Positions 9,408 through 19,791 of a stretch of 56,768 nt of DNA are shown one piece after another. The stretch is taken from assembly GCA_934229395.1 (NCBI GenBank), contig CAKQDL010000006.1, positions 1 through 56,768 on the forward strand, written 5' to 3'. Position numbers and translations under genes: made by a program. This DNA is from an uncultured Peptococcaceae bacterium. GTDB taxonomy: Bacteria > Bacillota > Peptococcia > Peptococcales > Peptococcaceae. The first letter of the stretch is position 1. Every line of letters starts with the position of its first letter. The notes beneath the pieces were generated by a model. The model saw only the letters and a program-made list of their open reading frames with translations. It made no database searches and was not told where the DNA came from.

Positions 9408-10352
9408 TTATATAAAACATTTTTCACTAATTGCATCTGCTGCTTTTTGAAGCAACGCATCATAATTCATTTCATCCACGTTGAGCCAAATAATGTTTGG
9501 ATCGCGTCTGAACCATGTCAGCTGTCTTTTGGCGAAATGTCGCGTATTCTTTTTGAGCAAATCAACAGCTGCTTCAAAAGGCACGTCATTTTCCAGATAA
9601 TCAATGATTTCTTTGTAGCCGATGGCTTTGAGCGATTGCATTTCTCTATTATACCCTTGTTGCAACAGCTTCTCAACCTCTTCAACGAGGCCAGCCTCAA
9701 TCATCATGTCAACACGCATATTGATGCGCTCATAAAGCTTGGCGCGGTCCATATTGAGCCCTAGAAGGCAGAGGTTGTACGGTGATTCATAATTATTTTT
9801 CATATCATAATTTTGAAGCGTTTCCTTACCTTCTGTTTTAATGATTTCCATGGCGCGAGAAATACGGAAATGATCTTTTTCATGCAAGACACCCTTTAAG
9901 TCTGGGCGAATTTCTATAATTCTGTTGTACGCCTCTGCGCTGTCTGTCGCGCGCAGCTCTTCAAATACGCTGTTGCGATAGCTTTCATCGCGTTCGCCCT
10001 TGAAGCCATAATCGTAAATCAAGCCGTTCACATAAAGACCTGTACCGCCTACAATCATTGGCAAATGATTTCTAGCTAAAATATCTGGCATGAGTGCCTC
10101 GGAAAGATTTTTGAATTTGAGGGCGTTAAAGCTTTCATCGGGCTCCAAAAAATCAATTAGGTGATGTGGCACGCCTTGCATTTCTTCTTCAGTAATTTTT
10201 GCTGTGCCAATATCCATACCACGGTACACCTGCATGGAGTCGCCTGAAATGATTTCGGCATTAAATTTTTTTGCCAAGTCAATGCTCAAGGCCGTTTTAC
10301 CGACGGCTGTGGGGCCTACAATGGCAACCAATGGCTTTTTGTCATTGCTCAT
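9408..10352 (-). CDS. miaA: tRNA dimethylallyltransferase MiaA
   Basis: 314 aa, normal length. It transfers a dimethylallyl group to N6 of A37 in tRNAs that read codons starting with U. The P-loop is VGPTAVGKT (about residues 13-21), followed by the substrate motif ISGDSMQVYRGMDIGTAK and the later GGTGLYVNGL. The start overlaps the mutL stop by ATGA, giving translational coupling. The mutS-mutL-miaA order is widespread in Bacillota, often followed by hfq, which is absent here (ftsK follows instead). Confidence 0.96.
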   Translation of the reverse strand: MSNDKKPLVAIVGPTAVGKTALSIDLAKKFNAEIISGDSMQVYRGMDIGTAKITEEEMQGVPHHLIDFLEPDESFNALKFKNLSEALMPDILARNHLPMIVGGTGLYVNGLIYDYGFKGERDESYRNSVFEELRATDSAEAYNRIIEIRPDLKGVLHEKDHFRISRAMEIIKTEGKETLQNYDMKNNYESPYNLCLLGLNMDRAKLYERINMRVDMMIEAGLVEEVEKLLQQGYNREMQSLKAIGYKEIIDYLENDVPFEAAVDLLKKNTRHFAKRQLTWFRRDPNIIWLNVDEMNYDALLQKAADAISEKCFI

Positions 10353-12262
10353 TTAAAGCTTCCTCTCTTAAAGTATAAATAAAGTTCGTTCATTGAGATG
10401 CTCATAATAATCGGACGTCCATGCGGACAGGTATGCGCATTTTCTAGCTTACACAGCTCTGGCAAAAGATGCTCCTTGACTTCTCTTTCACTCAAACGAT
10501 GATGCGCCTTTACCGCAGCTTTGCATGATGCCATGATGATACGCTCTTCATTCAGCTTCGCTAAACCGCCCTTTAAAACGCCAGTTTCAACATCGTCCAG
10601 TAAATCCGTTACCATGGTGCCAATGTCCTCTTGCGTTGATAATACAGCCGGAAGCGTGTTGACGGCATAGAGAAGCGGACCCTTCTTTTCAAAACCAAAA
10701 CCCAATTGACCAAGCAAGAAAATATTGCTTACCAAGGTATCCTCCTGCATAGGCGTCAGCTTAATCAGCTCCGGATGCAAAAGTGGTTGTTGCGCCACCT
10801 TTTCATTGGCGGCTGCTTTCATAAAGCGCTCATACAAGATACGTTCATGCATGGTATGTTGATCGATGATATATAAATGCTTACTGTCCTGCGCGAGAAT
10901 AAAGGTGTTGTTTAACTGACCAATGTATTCAAGCTCCAAAAGGTTTTCTTTAGAAAGCTGTGCCTCTTTTTCTTCTGCTCTTTTGGGTAAAATCTCCAGC
11001 TCGCTTAGACGAGGTACCTCGCGTGTAACAGGCGCGTAGTCACTTTCTTTTTCCGCGGCCATAAAGAAATCATTGGCTTCTTCAAAGCGCGGTTGCTCTG
11101 CCTTTTTCGTAGCCTTATTTTCTACCAAAACAGGTTCGGTCTGTGCCGTTCTCTCAATGGAGGGCGCCTGTTCAAAACGCAAGGTTTGTGGCTTCACGGC
11201 TTCTTGCACATCATCTAATGGTGCAACCTCTTTTGTCTGCGGACTAAGAGAGATGGATTCGTTGAGTTTCGTTAGCCAAAGTTCTTCTTTTATGAGTGTG
11301 GCGAGCGTATCCTTCCACTCGTCTATATTTTTAAACTTAATGAGCTTCTTTGATGGGTGTACATTAACATCCACATTAAAAGCTGGTAATTGTAAGCTAA
11401 GCACGCAAATTGGAAAGCGTCCCTTTGGAATAAGGGTGTACACAGCCTCTTCAACAATGGCATCCAGCTCCTTGCTTTCAATTAAACGCCCGTTTACAAA
11501 ATACACCATTTGGTTGCGATTTTTTCTGGTTACATGAATGGGATAAAACCATCCCGCCACGTCCTGCTGCTGATAAAAACCCTCGTGAGAAAAGTGCACA
11601 ATATCCTGAATAGAAGCCTCTCCAAAAATATGATGCATAATATCCTGGGTATTGGTGAGGTTGTTGGATGAAAATTGCAACTCCCCATTGTTTACAAAGG
11701 TAAAGGCAATATCCGGACGCCCCATCGCCATTTTGCACACAAAATCATAAATAAGAGCACTCTCGTGGTTGTTGGATTTAACAAATTTCTTTCGTGCCGG
11801 CACATTGTAGTAGAGATCGCGCACCTCAATGATGGTGCCCTTGTGTGGCGCTGCTACGGAGTAGCTTGGTGCAGCGTTTGGCTCTTTGGTCAGTACATTA
11901 GCCGGCGTGGTTTCATCTTGACCACTCGTGATTTTTAAACGGCTGATGGCTGCAATGGAGGCCAACGCTTCACCGCGAAAGCCAAAGGTATGTAATTTAT
12001 ATACATCTTTAAAATGTTCAATTTTACTTGTTGCATGACGTTTGACGGCCAGTGGCATATCGTCCTTTTCTATGCCACTGCCGTCGTCGGTGAGTCTTAT
12101 TAAATCCACGCCACCTTGCATAACTTCAACGCGAATTGTGCACGCACCAGCGTCTATAGCATTTTCAACCAGTTCCTTTACTGCTGATACCGGGCGCTCA
12201 ATCACCTCACCAGCGGCAATTTGATTGGCTACGCGCTCGTCTAATACATGTATAATGCCCAT
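10349..12262 (-). CDS. mutL: DNA mismatch repair protein MutL (endonuclease type)
   Basis: 637 aa. The GHKL ATPase motifs are VKELVENAIDAGA, DDGSGI and TFGFRGEALASI. A variable Pro/Glu/Lys-rich linker spans about 330-430. The C-terminal nicking domain carries IDQHTMHERILYE (the DQHA(x)2E(x)4E motif with Thr in place of the usual Ala), ACKAAVKAHHRL and CPHGRP, so the metal-dependent nicking site appears complete. Endonuclease MutL is the rule in organisms without MutH. AAAGGAG precedes the ATG. It lies 9 nt after mutS. Confidence 0.96.
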   Translation of the reverse strand: MGIIHVLDERVANQIAAGEVIERPVSAVKELVENAIDAGACTIRVEVMQGGVDLIRLTDDGSGIEKDDMPLAVKRHATSKIEHFKDVYKLHTFGFRGEALASIAAISRLKITSGQDETTPANVLTKEPNAAPSYSVAAPHKGTIIEVRDLYYNVPARKKFVKSNNHESALIYDFVCKMAMGRPDIAFTFVNNGELQFSSNNLTNTQDIMHHIFGEASIQDIVHFSHEGFYQQQDVAGWFYPIHVTRKNRNQMVYFVNGRLIESKELDAIVEEAVYTLIPKGRFPICVLSLQLPAFNVDVNVHPSKKLIKFKNIDEWKDTLATLIKEELWLTKLNESISLSPQTKEVAPLDDVQEAVKPQTLRFEQAPSIERTAQTEPVLVENKATKKAEQPRFEEANDFFMAAEKESDYAPVTREVPRLSELEILPKRAEEKEAQLSKENLLELEYIGQLNNTFILAQDSKHLYIIDQHTMHERILYERFMKAAANEKVAQQPLLHPELIKLTPMQEDTLVSNIFLLGQLGFGFEKKGPLLYAVNTLPAVLSTQEDIGTMVTDLLDDVETGVLKGGLAKLNEERIIMASCKAAVKAHHRLSEREVKEHLLPELCKLENAHTCPHGRPIIMSISMNELYLYFKRGSFK

Positions 12263-12271
12263 AATACTCCT

Positions 12272-14851
12272 TTACTGATTGGCCTTTGCCTTTTCTACAA
12301 AATCCAGTAAGGCATTGGCCATTTCTCTCATGGTCATTTCTTCAACGTCAAGATTTTTTAGCGTCTTCACCCACTCAGCCTCTGAGTTTTGAACAGTTTC
12401 CTTAAATTCATAATCTTTGACAGAAAGAGTACTTTTTTCTTGACCCTCTAAATCACGCAGGACTTCCTCTGCCAAAAGGGTAATTTGGCCAGGAATCCCA
12501 GCTTTTTTTGCAACATGAATACCGTAGCTTTTGCTTGCAGAGCCAGGCACTATTTTGTGCAAAAAGACAATGCTCTGCTCGTCTTCATAAACAGAAACGG
12601 TGTAATTTTGAATGCCCTTTTCCACATCAAGGCTTGTTAGCTCATGATAGTGGGTAGCAAAGAGGGTGCAAGCATGGATGCGGCTGTTGATGTATTTTGT
12701 AATGGCTGTAGCCAAGGCCAAGCCATCGTAGGTGCTGGTACCGCGTCCCACCTCGTCCAAAATAATGAGGCTGTCTGCTGTTGCGTTGTTGGTAATGGTC
12801 GCTACCTCGTTCATTTCAACCATAAAGGTGCTTTGCCCGCCTGCTAAGTGGTCACTCGCACCAATACGCGCGAAAACGCGGTCAAACACCTTCATTTCGG
12901 CATAATCTGCTGGCACAAAGCAACCAATCTGCATGAGGATGGCCGCCAATGCAACGCTTCGGCAATAAGTACTTTTACCTGACATATTTGGGCCGGTAAT
13001 GATAATAAAACGCTGTTCCTCCTCAGAGAAAAGGATGTCATTTGGCGTAAATTCGCCGAGCTGATGCTGTCTTTCTATGACAGCATGGCGCAAGCCTTTG
13101 ATGTTGAGCGCATTTTCGGTAAGGCGCGGTCTTGTGTAGCCATAATCATTGGCGATTTTTGCGAAAGACACAAAGACATCCATGGTTGCAAGAATGCGGC
13201 TTGTTTTTAACAAGCGGCCAACGGCCACCGAGAGAGTATCAATCAGGCCTTGGTAAATTTCTACTTCTAAGGCTTTGGCGCGCTCAGAGGCATTGAGGAG
13301 ATTGTTTTCCATTTCCTTGAGCTCTTCTGTGATGTAGCGTTCGCTGTTGGCCAAGGTTTGCTTGCGCATATAGCTGTCTGGCACGAGATGTTGATAGCTC
13401 TTGGTAACATCTAGGTAATAGCCAAACACCTTATTGTAGCCTATTTTAAGGTTCTTGATACCCGTTTTTTCTTTTTCAGCTTCTAGATATTTTTCTAGCC
13501 AACCCTTGCCATTGGTCACCATTTCGTTGAGTTCAAAAAGTCTGGTGTCGTATTCTGGGCGAATGACGTGACCGTCACGCACCAAATAAGATGGCTCGTC
13601 GAGAATGCAGGTATCAATTAAGGCCGCAACATCATCCAAGAGATCGAAGCCACGAGAAAAATCAACAAAGAGCGGATTCTTGCACGCACTCAGTGCCTTG
13701 TGGATGTCTGGCATACGCAGCAGTGAACTCTTTAGCGCAACAAGATCGCGCGGTGATACACTACGGCATGAAATTCTAGATGCAATGCGCTCTATATCGC
13801 CAATGTGGGCCAAGAGGTCCCCCAAGGTATAGCGCAGGGCATAGTTACTATAGAGCTCTTCGGTTGCTTCTAAGCGACGTTCTATTTGACCAGCATCAAT
13901 AAGCGGCTCTTCAAGCCATCTCTTGAGCATACGTGCGCCGGCTGCTGTGGCAGTTTTGTTGATGGTTTCATAAAGAGAAGTACCGCCATAGCTATTGAGG
14001 GTTGCCACAAGCTCCAAATTGCGCTTGGTGAATAAATCCAGCTGCATAACGTTGCTGGCATCGTAACGTTTCAATCGCAAAAAATGCTTCGGCTCTATAC
14101 GCAACATCTCTTCGATATAGCCCAACAACACGGCGGCAGCGCAGAGGGCCGGTCCTTCTTTGGCAGTGTTGTTAAAATTGAGGACCGATAAATCATTGAT
14201 GCCAAAATGGCTCATGAGTTTTTCTTGCGCATTTTTTTCTTTGTAGAGGTAACTACTATAAGGCGAGAGGCTCATCTGGCGGAATTCTTCTTGATATTTG
14301 GTCAAAATTTGATAAAGGGTCACGTTCTCATCAGAAAAAACGCATTCAGTCGGATGGTATTTTGCCATTTCTGTAAGGAGCGCTTCTTCACTGTCCAAAA
14401 GGGTCACCATAAATTCCCCAGTGGACACATCAGCAATAGCGAGGCCATAGTTTTTTCTTCCTGTGATAGACACAATATAATTGCTGGAGGCTTCTAGTAT
14501 ATTGTCCTCCAAAATCATTCCAGGCGTCACAACGCGAATAACGTCGCGCTTAACAAGCCCCTTCACAGCCTTTGGGTCTTCCACCTGCTCACAGATGGCT
14601 ACCTTTTCACCGGCTTCTATGAGTTTTTTGATGTAAATTTCTGATGAATGAAAAGGCACGCCACACATTGGCACCTTGATGCCACCGCCACCATCTCTTG
14701 ATGTCAAGGTCAGACCCAATAATTCACTGGCTTTTTTTGCGTCCTCATCGAACATTTCATAAAAATCCCCAAGGCGATAGAACAAGATTTCATTCTTGTG
14801 TGCATCCTTGATTTCCTTGTATTGCATAAACATTGGGGTTTTTCCTAGCAT
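12272..14851 (-). CDS. mutS: DNA mismatch repair protein MutS
   Basis: 859 aa, normal length. The N-terminal mismatch-recognition domain has the Phe-x-Glu motif in YRLGDFYEMFDEDA (about residues 25-38). The ATPase has Walker A ITGPNMSGKST and Walker B-like SLIILDEVGRGTST. A C-terminal helix-turn-helix follows, which the family uses for dimer contacts. It binds mispairs and recruits MutL. AAGGAG sits ahead of the start. mutS2 ends 20 nt upstream, so two MutS paralogs are adjacent in one transcription unit. Confidence 0.96.
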   Translation of the reverse strand: MLGKTPMFMQYKEIKDAHKNEILFYRLGDFYEMFDEDAKKASELLGLTLTSRDGGGGIKVPMCGVPFHSSEIYIKKLIEAGEKVAICEQVEDPKAVKGLVKRDVIRVVTPGMILEDNILEASSNYIVSITGRKNYGLAIADVSTGEFMVTLLDSEEALLTEMAKYHPTECVFSDENVTLYQILTKYQEEFRQMSLSPYSSYLYKEKNAQEKLMSHFGINDLSVLNFNNTAKEGPALCAAAVLLGYIEEMLRIEPKHFLRLKRYDASNVMQLDLFTKRNLELVATLNSYGGTSLYETINKTATAAGARMLKRWLEEPLIDAGQIERRLEATEELYSNYALRYTLGDLLAHIGDIERIASRISCRSVSPRDLVALKSSLLRMPDIHKALSACKNPLFVDFSRGFDLLDDVAALIDTCILDEPSYLVRDGHVIRPEYDTRLFELNEMVTNGKGWLEKYLEAEKEKTGIKNLKIGYNKVFGYYLDVTKSYQHLVPDSYMRKQTLANSERYITEELKEMENNLLNASERAKALEVEIYQGLIDTLSVAVGRLLKTSRILATMDVFVSFAKIANDYGYTRPRLTENALNIKGLRHAVIERQHQLGEFTPNDILFSEEEQRFIIITGPNMSGKSTYCRSVALAAILMQIGCFVPADYAEMKVFDRVFARIGASDHLAGGQSTFMVEMNEVATITNNATADSLIILDEVGRGTSTYDGLALATAITKYINSRIHACTLFATHYHELTSLDVEKGIQNYTVSVYEDEQSIVFLHKIVPGSASKSYGIHVAKKAGIPGQITLLAEEVLRDLEGQEKSTLSVKDYEFKETVQNSEAEWVKTLKNLDVEEMTMREMANALLDFVEKAKANQ

Positions 14852-14871
14852 CCGTGATTCTCCTTCACTGA

Positions 14872-17247
14872 TTATTTTAAAATTGCTACAGTGGCGCCAT
14901 CGCCGCCTTCGTTGGCTGGTGCCAAATGATATTCCTTGATGTATTTGCTTGCCGCGAGCTTTTCTTTGATGGCCTTTCTCAGAGCACCTGTGCCCTTGCC
15001 GTGAATAATGTGTACTTGGTTGAGGTTGTTGAGGTAGGCGTCATCAATAAAACGATCCGTTGCTGCGAGTGCCTCATCCACCGTCATACCGCGCAGGTCA
15101 ATTTCTGAATGCACACTTTTGATTTTCATACTGCGACGAGTGGCAGATACGCCTTGACGTCTTTGCGCTCTATTGGCACGCTTGACATCGCTAAGCTTCA
15201 CAGATGATTTCATGATACCAGCTTGTACTTCGAGGGTTTTTTTAGATTTATTGACACTCAGCACTGTTGCATTCATGTTGTAGTTAATGAGATATACTTC
15301 GTCGCCAACCTTAATTTCGTTGATGTTAAGCGGTGCATCGTTTTGAACAACGGTTTTCTTGCGTGGCTTTACACGATTCATGGAGCTATCTAGATCTTTT
15401 TTGATATCCGAAAGGGCTACAGAGGCCTGGATTTGATCCTTTTTGCGCAGCTCCTTGAGCTCATCGCCAACACTCTGCACTTTTTTGCGCGTTTCTTCTA
15501 GAAGCATAATGGCTTCTTCGTTGGCTTCCTTTTGCACGTTGGCGCGATAAATCTCCAACTCACGCATCTTTTCTTGAATGGCTGCCTTGTCCTCGTCAAT
15601 GCGCTTGCGTTCATCGACAAAGGCTGCTTCCTGCTCATTGAGCTGGCGCTGCAATTTTTCAAGATTCTTTACCTTGTCGATGAGCTCGTTTTGGTTGGAT
15701 GTCAAAATGTTTTTTGCATTGTCAATGATGCGTTCCTGTAAACCAATGCGCTTGGCAATGGCAAAGGCATTACTTTCGCCAGAAACACCAATAACCAAAC
15801 GATAGGTTGGCTTGAGCGTTTCTACATCAAACGCCATGGATGCATTTTGTACGCCCTCTGTTTGATAGGCAAAGGTTTTAAGCTCGCTATAGTGCGTGGT
15901 GGCCAAAACCTTGCAGCCGATTTGCAAATTGTCTTCCAAAATAGCCATCGCTAGGGATGCACCCTCACCAGGGTCGGTACCAGCGCCTAATTCGTCATAA
16001 AGGACCAAGGAATCACTATCGAGATGGTCCAAAATGTCACAAATGGTATGAAGGTGCGAGGAAAAAGTGGAAAGAGATTGCTCAATGCTCTGTTCATCGC
16101 CAATATCTACAAACACCTTGTTAAAGATACCGATTTCGCTCTCGGCACTTACTGGAATATGCAAGCCCGATTGGTGCATCAAGGCCAAGAGTCCTACGGT
16201 TTTTAAGCTTACTGTTTTACCACCTGTATTAGGGCCGGTAATTACAATAATGCGTGTTTCCTTATCCAAATCGAGGCTAATCGGTACAGCTGTTTCGCGG
16301 TGCAAAAGCGGGTGGTAAGCGCGCTTTAAGTGCACATCTGTGCTCTTTAAGGTGTGCGGTGCATAGGCATCCATCTTGATGGCCAACTGCGCCTTTCCTA
16401 CTGTAAAATCAATGATACCGAGATGATACATATTCGACTTTAGCGTTTGATACTCGTCTGCGCAGAATTCAGATAAGGCTTTGAGGATGATATATATTTC
16501 GCGCTTCTCTTCCTGCTCGAGCTGGTTCACCTTGTTGTTCATTGGCACCACATCAGAAGGCTCTACATAAATGGTGGAACCGCTGGCCGATTGGTCGTGG
16601 ATAATCCCTGGCACGCGACTTTTAAATTCTACTTTAATTGGTACAACAAGGCGATCGCCACGCATTGTCACAATTTGCTCTTGAAGCGCGTCACTCATAG
16701 AAGCGTTTTTCACCAGCTGTTCCATTTTACGACGAATGTTTTGGCGAAGACTTGCGAGCTCGCGGCGAATTTGACCAAGCTCTACCGAGGCTGTGTCAAG
16801 CACATACCCATCTTCTCGAATGGTTGTATTGATTTTTTGGCGCAAGGTATCATTCACAATGAGGGCGTCACCCTCTTGTGCCATATATTCAAGGCTAAAG
16901 CCGTTTTTCTTGGCATGAAAATATTGATTGAGGTTTTTGGCTGCATACAGCGAACGTTCAATGTCAATAAATTCCTCTGCTTCCAAAACCTGATGAATGC
17001 GCAATTTCTTTAATACATCTGTTAAATCACGAATGCCTCCTAAGGGAATCATCTCACCTACAGAAAGCATGGAAACAATTTCTGCTGTTTCTTTTTGCCA
17101 GCGTGTGATTTGCTCGTAGTCTGTGCTAGGAAAGCACATGGACGCACGCTTTTTGCCCAAATAGGAGCTGCACTCTCCAGCTAAAAGCGTGCGAATTTTA
17201 TCGAATTCCAATTTTTCTAAAACTGGACTGTTCTTATAATAAGACAT
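14872..17247 (-). CDS. mutS2: MutS2 (Smr-domain MutS paralog)
   Basis: 791 aa. It lacks the mismatch-binding N-terminus of MutS. The ATPase has Walker A VITGPNTGGKT (about residues 330-340) and Walker B LVLYDELGAGTDP. A long coiled coil (about 510-620) and a KOW-like segment follow, then a C-terminal Smr nuclease domain with IDLRGMTVDEAL and HGKGTGALR. MutS2 was first linked to anti-recombination; in Bacillus it has also been tied to splitting collided ribosomes. The second role would suit this cluster, rich in ribosome and tRNA genes. Its ribosome binding site lies inside the end of the preceding U32 gene (TAAATG junction). Confidence 0.95.
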   Translation of the reverse strand: MSYYKNSPVLEKLEFDKIRTLLAGECSSYLGKKRASMCFPSTDYEQITRWQKETAEIVSMLSVGEMIPLGGIRDLTDVLKKLRIHQVLEAEEFIDIERSLYAAKNLNQYFHAKKNGFSLEYMAQEGDALIVNDTLRQKINTTIREDGYVLDTASVELGQIRRELASLRQNIRRKMEQLVKNASMSDALQEQIVTMRGDRLVVPIKVEFKSRVPGIIHDQSASGSTIYVEPSDVVPMNNKVNQLEQEEKREIYIILKALSEFCADEYQTLKSNMYHLGIIDFTVGKAQLAIKMDAYAPHTLKSTDVHLKRAYHPLLHRETAVPISLDLDKETRIIVITGPNTGGKTVSLKTVGLLALMHQSGLHIPVSAESEIGIFNKVFVDIGDEQSIEQSLSTFSSHLHTICDILDHLDSDSLVLYDELGAGTDPGEGASLAMAILEDNLQIGCKVLATTHYSELKTFAYQTEGVQNASMAFDVETLKPTYRLVIGVSGESNAFAIAKRIGLQERIIDNAKNILTSNQNELIDKVKNLEKLQRQLNEQEAAFVDERKRIDEDKAAIQEKMRELEIYRANVQKEANEEAIMLLEETRKKVQSVGDELKELRKKDQIQASVALSDIKKDLDSSMNRVKPRKKTVVQNDAPLNINEIKVGDEVYLINYNMNATVLSVNKSKKTLEVQAGIMKSSVKLSDVKRANRAQRRQGVSATRRSMKIKSVHSEIDLRGMTVDEALAATDRFIDDAYLNNLNQVHIIHGKGTGALRKAIKEKLAASKYIKEYHLAPANEGGDGATVAILK

Positions 17248-19791
17248 TTATCGAACTCCTTTAATAAAATGTCCGTCTGTTGTGTTTGATTTCATTGGCG
17301 CCATGCTTTGCTTACGCCCCGAAAAAGCATCATCACGCAGAGCGCAGAGGGCTTGGGTGGTATCCTTGATGTCATCAGGTTCCATAAACACCCCAGCAAT
17401 GCGCCAATAATCCAAGGCCACTGACGCAAGGTCCTTGGTATAGCCAAGGAGCGAATAGGTTTGCGCGTTCAATAAATACACATTGCAAAATTGATCGCTT
17501 CTGACATCATACATTTTTTCATCCTGTACGAGAGCAAAGTCGCGTTTTACGCATGGTCTTGAGCACGGCTTGTCTATTTCACGTTCACCAACAAGGCATC
17601 CCATTGGGCAGCAACGTGTATTCATGGCCGAAAGCTTGCCATGTACCACCATTTCAAGAGGCACATTGCCAATGGTAGAAAGCGCGTTTACATGGCCATA
17701 ATCCATTTCCAAGGAAATGGTTTGACGACCGATACCAATTTGCGACAGGGCAGCTGATGTTAAATCATTGGTTAAATTTAAGGTATAATCACCAGCAAAA
17801 TATTCCACGCCCAAATCTTCTAAAAGGACCGCCTGCCCGAGATTGGCAATCATGAAGTTTTTAATACCGCGCGCAAAAAGATTTTGGCAGCGCTCTTTGT
17901 AGTAGGTCTCTTCCCTCATATCCTTAATAAGGATTGGCAGAGATACAATAAGATTTGTTTCTTGGCTTAAGACAATTATTTCATCGTCACTCAAGCCATC
18001 TTTTTTGTAGGTGTCCATAAGGAGTACATTGAGCTCATCGCATCCGCCCTCTATTGCTGCGCGTGCTTGTTCCATGGTACGCACCTGCACGGTCACAAGA
18101 GGTTTATGAGGTATACTGATTTGCGGTGGAATTTCATCAAGAGCTTCTAAGGCCGCTTCGGTGTAAGCACTGGCCTCTTGACGTGATACGCCTTCCTGTA
18201 CCGTTTCATCCTGTATGGTCGCATCAAAATACTCTAAGATGGCGTTTTTTGCCTTTGTCACAAGACTCATCGGCACAAATACAGCCTCTTCACCTGTAAT
18301 TTCGATGCTCCCCACTTCGTAACGGCCGCCGCCTAGCTTAGCAAGACCTTCTTCTATAACACCTCTGCTGGATTTGCCATTTTTTGCAGCTTCAATCATA
18401 AAGTCTGTCGTGTATTCATAGTTCAAGGCCTCAACATCGTCCGCAAAGCCATTATAAAGGGCCATGACAGAGAAGGTCTTGCCTTCCTCTGCACGCACAA
18501 AAGTATGAATGGTGCCCAACACCTCTTGCTTTTTCATTGGCGCTTTTCTCACCTTCAGAAGATTTTTAGAAAGCTCCTTATCAAAGGTTTTGTACACATA
18601 TTTTACCTTTGTAACATCGCCTGATGGTTTTAGGTCGTGTTTAAAAATTACGGTATCGCCTTTTTTAAAAGCCTTGCCTTTCTCGCCATTTTTGTCTGCG
18701 AGCTTATCTAGGTAGCCGCCCCAAAGTGGGGTGAGGTTTTTATCATATAAGGCAACGCCATCACCTAGGCACAAATCTTCATCAAGCTTTACCGTGCAAT
18801 CGCTGGCGTTTATTTTAACAAGCGTCCCTAGAGGAATGCCTGTGTTTTTTGGCGTTAAGTAGCTCATCATGGATTTCCCCGGCACCCCATGCAAATAAGA
18901 TGAAGAGAACCCATCTCTGTTAAACATTTGCGCCATGGCCTTTTTATCCGCTTGGAGCATCTTGGACGAAACTGTCTCCCCTTCGGCAATGGCGTCGATG
19001 TGACGGCGGTACTTTTCGGCCATAAGAGCAACGTACTCTGGCTGCTTCATACGCCCTTCCACCTTTAAGGATTCCACACCACAACGCATCAATTCTGGCA
19101 AATCGCCAAGAAGGTTCATGTCCTTGGGGCTAAGGAGATAGTTTGTTGCGATTTCCTTTTTGCCCTTTGCCGTTTTTTCTACAAGGGTGTATTTTTTGCG
19201 GCAAGGCTGAGCACATTGACCACGGTTGCCACTGCGATCACCTTGAAAGCTACTCATATAACAAAGGCCCGAGTAGGACACACAAAGTGCCCCTTGCACA
19301 AAGACTTCAATATCTATGTCTGTGTGTTTTTTTATGTCCTGCATGACCTCTAAAGAGGTTTCCCTTGCCAAAACCACGCGATCAAAACCAAGAAGCTCCA
19401 TGGCCTTGGCACCGGATGTATTCATAATAGCCATCTGCGTGGAAGCATGAACCTCAACTTCCGGAAAATGTGTTAATAGCAAAGTCGCCATGCCAAAATC
19501 TTGAACGATAAAAGCATCCAAACCGTGGGCTACAAGCTCTGCGCAGGCTTTGATGCAGGCTTCCAGCTCTTCGTTAAATAGCACAATATTTAACGCGCAA
19601 AATATCTTTGCGCCGCGTTCATGCGCGTAGTCAATGGCTTCAAACATTTCTTTAAGGCTTAAATTTTGCGCCTTGGCGCGTGCACTATAGTCCTTCAAAC
19701 CCACATAGCAAGCATCTGCACCATGATCAATTGCAAGCTTTGCAATTTCTAAGCTACCTGCCGGCAACAAGAGTTCTGGCTTTTTATTCAC
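17248..19791 (-). CDS. Long U32 family protein with DUF3656-type region (RlhA-like)
   Basis: 847 aa. The N-terminal half is a U32 domain beginning PELLLPAGSLEIAKLAIDHG, with signature EVFVQGALCVSYSGLC and GQCAQPCRK. The middle matches the length and layout of DUF3656 proteins. The last third is another TIM-barrel-like section containing a second Cys set (RCCPMGCLVG, PCSRPCVKRD). E. coli RlhA (YdcP), of similar design, is needed for 5-hydroxycytidine in 23S rRNA. An rRNA hydroxylation role is likely but inferred. The start is GTG at 19791, eight bases inside the ABC-F gene end, with GGAGG upstream. Confidence 0.82.
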   Translation of the reverse strand: MNKKPELLLPAGSLEIAKLAIDHGADACYVGLKDYSARAKAQNLSLKEMFEAIDYAHERGAKIFCALNIVLFNEELEACIKACAELVAHGLDAFIVQDFGMATLLLTHFPEVEVHASTQMAIMNTSGAKAMELLGFDRVVLARETSLEVMQDIKKHTDIDIEVFVQGALCVSYSGLCYMSSFQGDRSGNRGQCAQPCRKKYTLVEKTAKGKKEIATNYLLSPKDMNLLGDLPELMRCGVESLKVEGRMKQPEYVALMAEKYRRHIDAIAEGETVSSKMLQADKKAMAQMFNRDGFSSSYLHGVPGKSMMSYLTPKNTGIPLGTLVKINASDCTVKLDEDLCLGDGVALYDKNLTPLWGGYLDKLADKNGEKGKAFKKGDTVIFKHDLKPSGDVTKVKYVYKTFDKELSKNLLKVRKAPMKKQEVLGTIHTFVRAEEGKTFSVMALYNGFADDVEALNYEYTTDFMIEAAKNGKSSRGVIEEGLAKLGGGRYEVGSIEITGEEAVFVPMSLVTKAKNAILEYFDATIQDETVQEGVSRQEASAYTEAALEALDEIPPQISIPHKPLVTVQVRTMEQARAAIEGGCDELNVLLMDTYKKDGLSDDEIIVLSQETNLIVSLPILIKDMREETYYKERCQNLFARGIKNFMIANLGQAVLLEDLGVEYFAGDYTLNLTNDLTSAALSQIGIGRQTISLEMDYGHVNALSTIGNVPLEMVVHGKLSAMNTRCCPMGCLVGEREIDKPCSRPCVKRDFALVQDEKMYDVRSDQFCNVYLLNAQTYSLLGYTKDLASVALDYWRIAGVFMEPDDIKDTTQALCALRDDAFSGRKQSMAPMKSNTTDGHFIKGVR

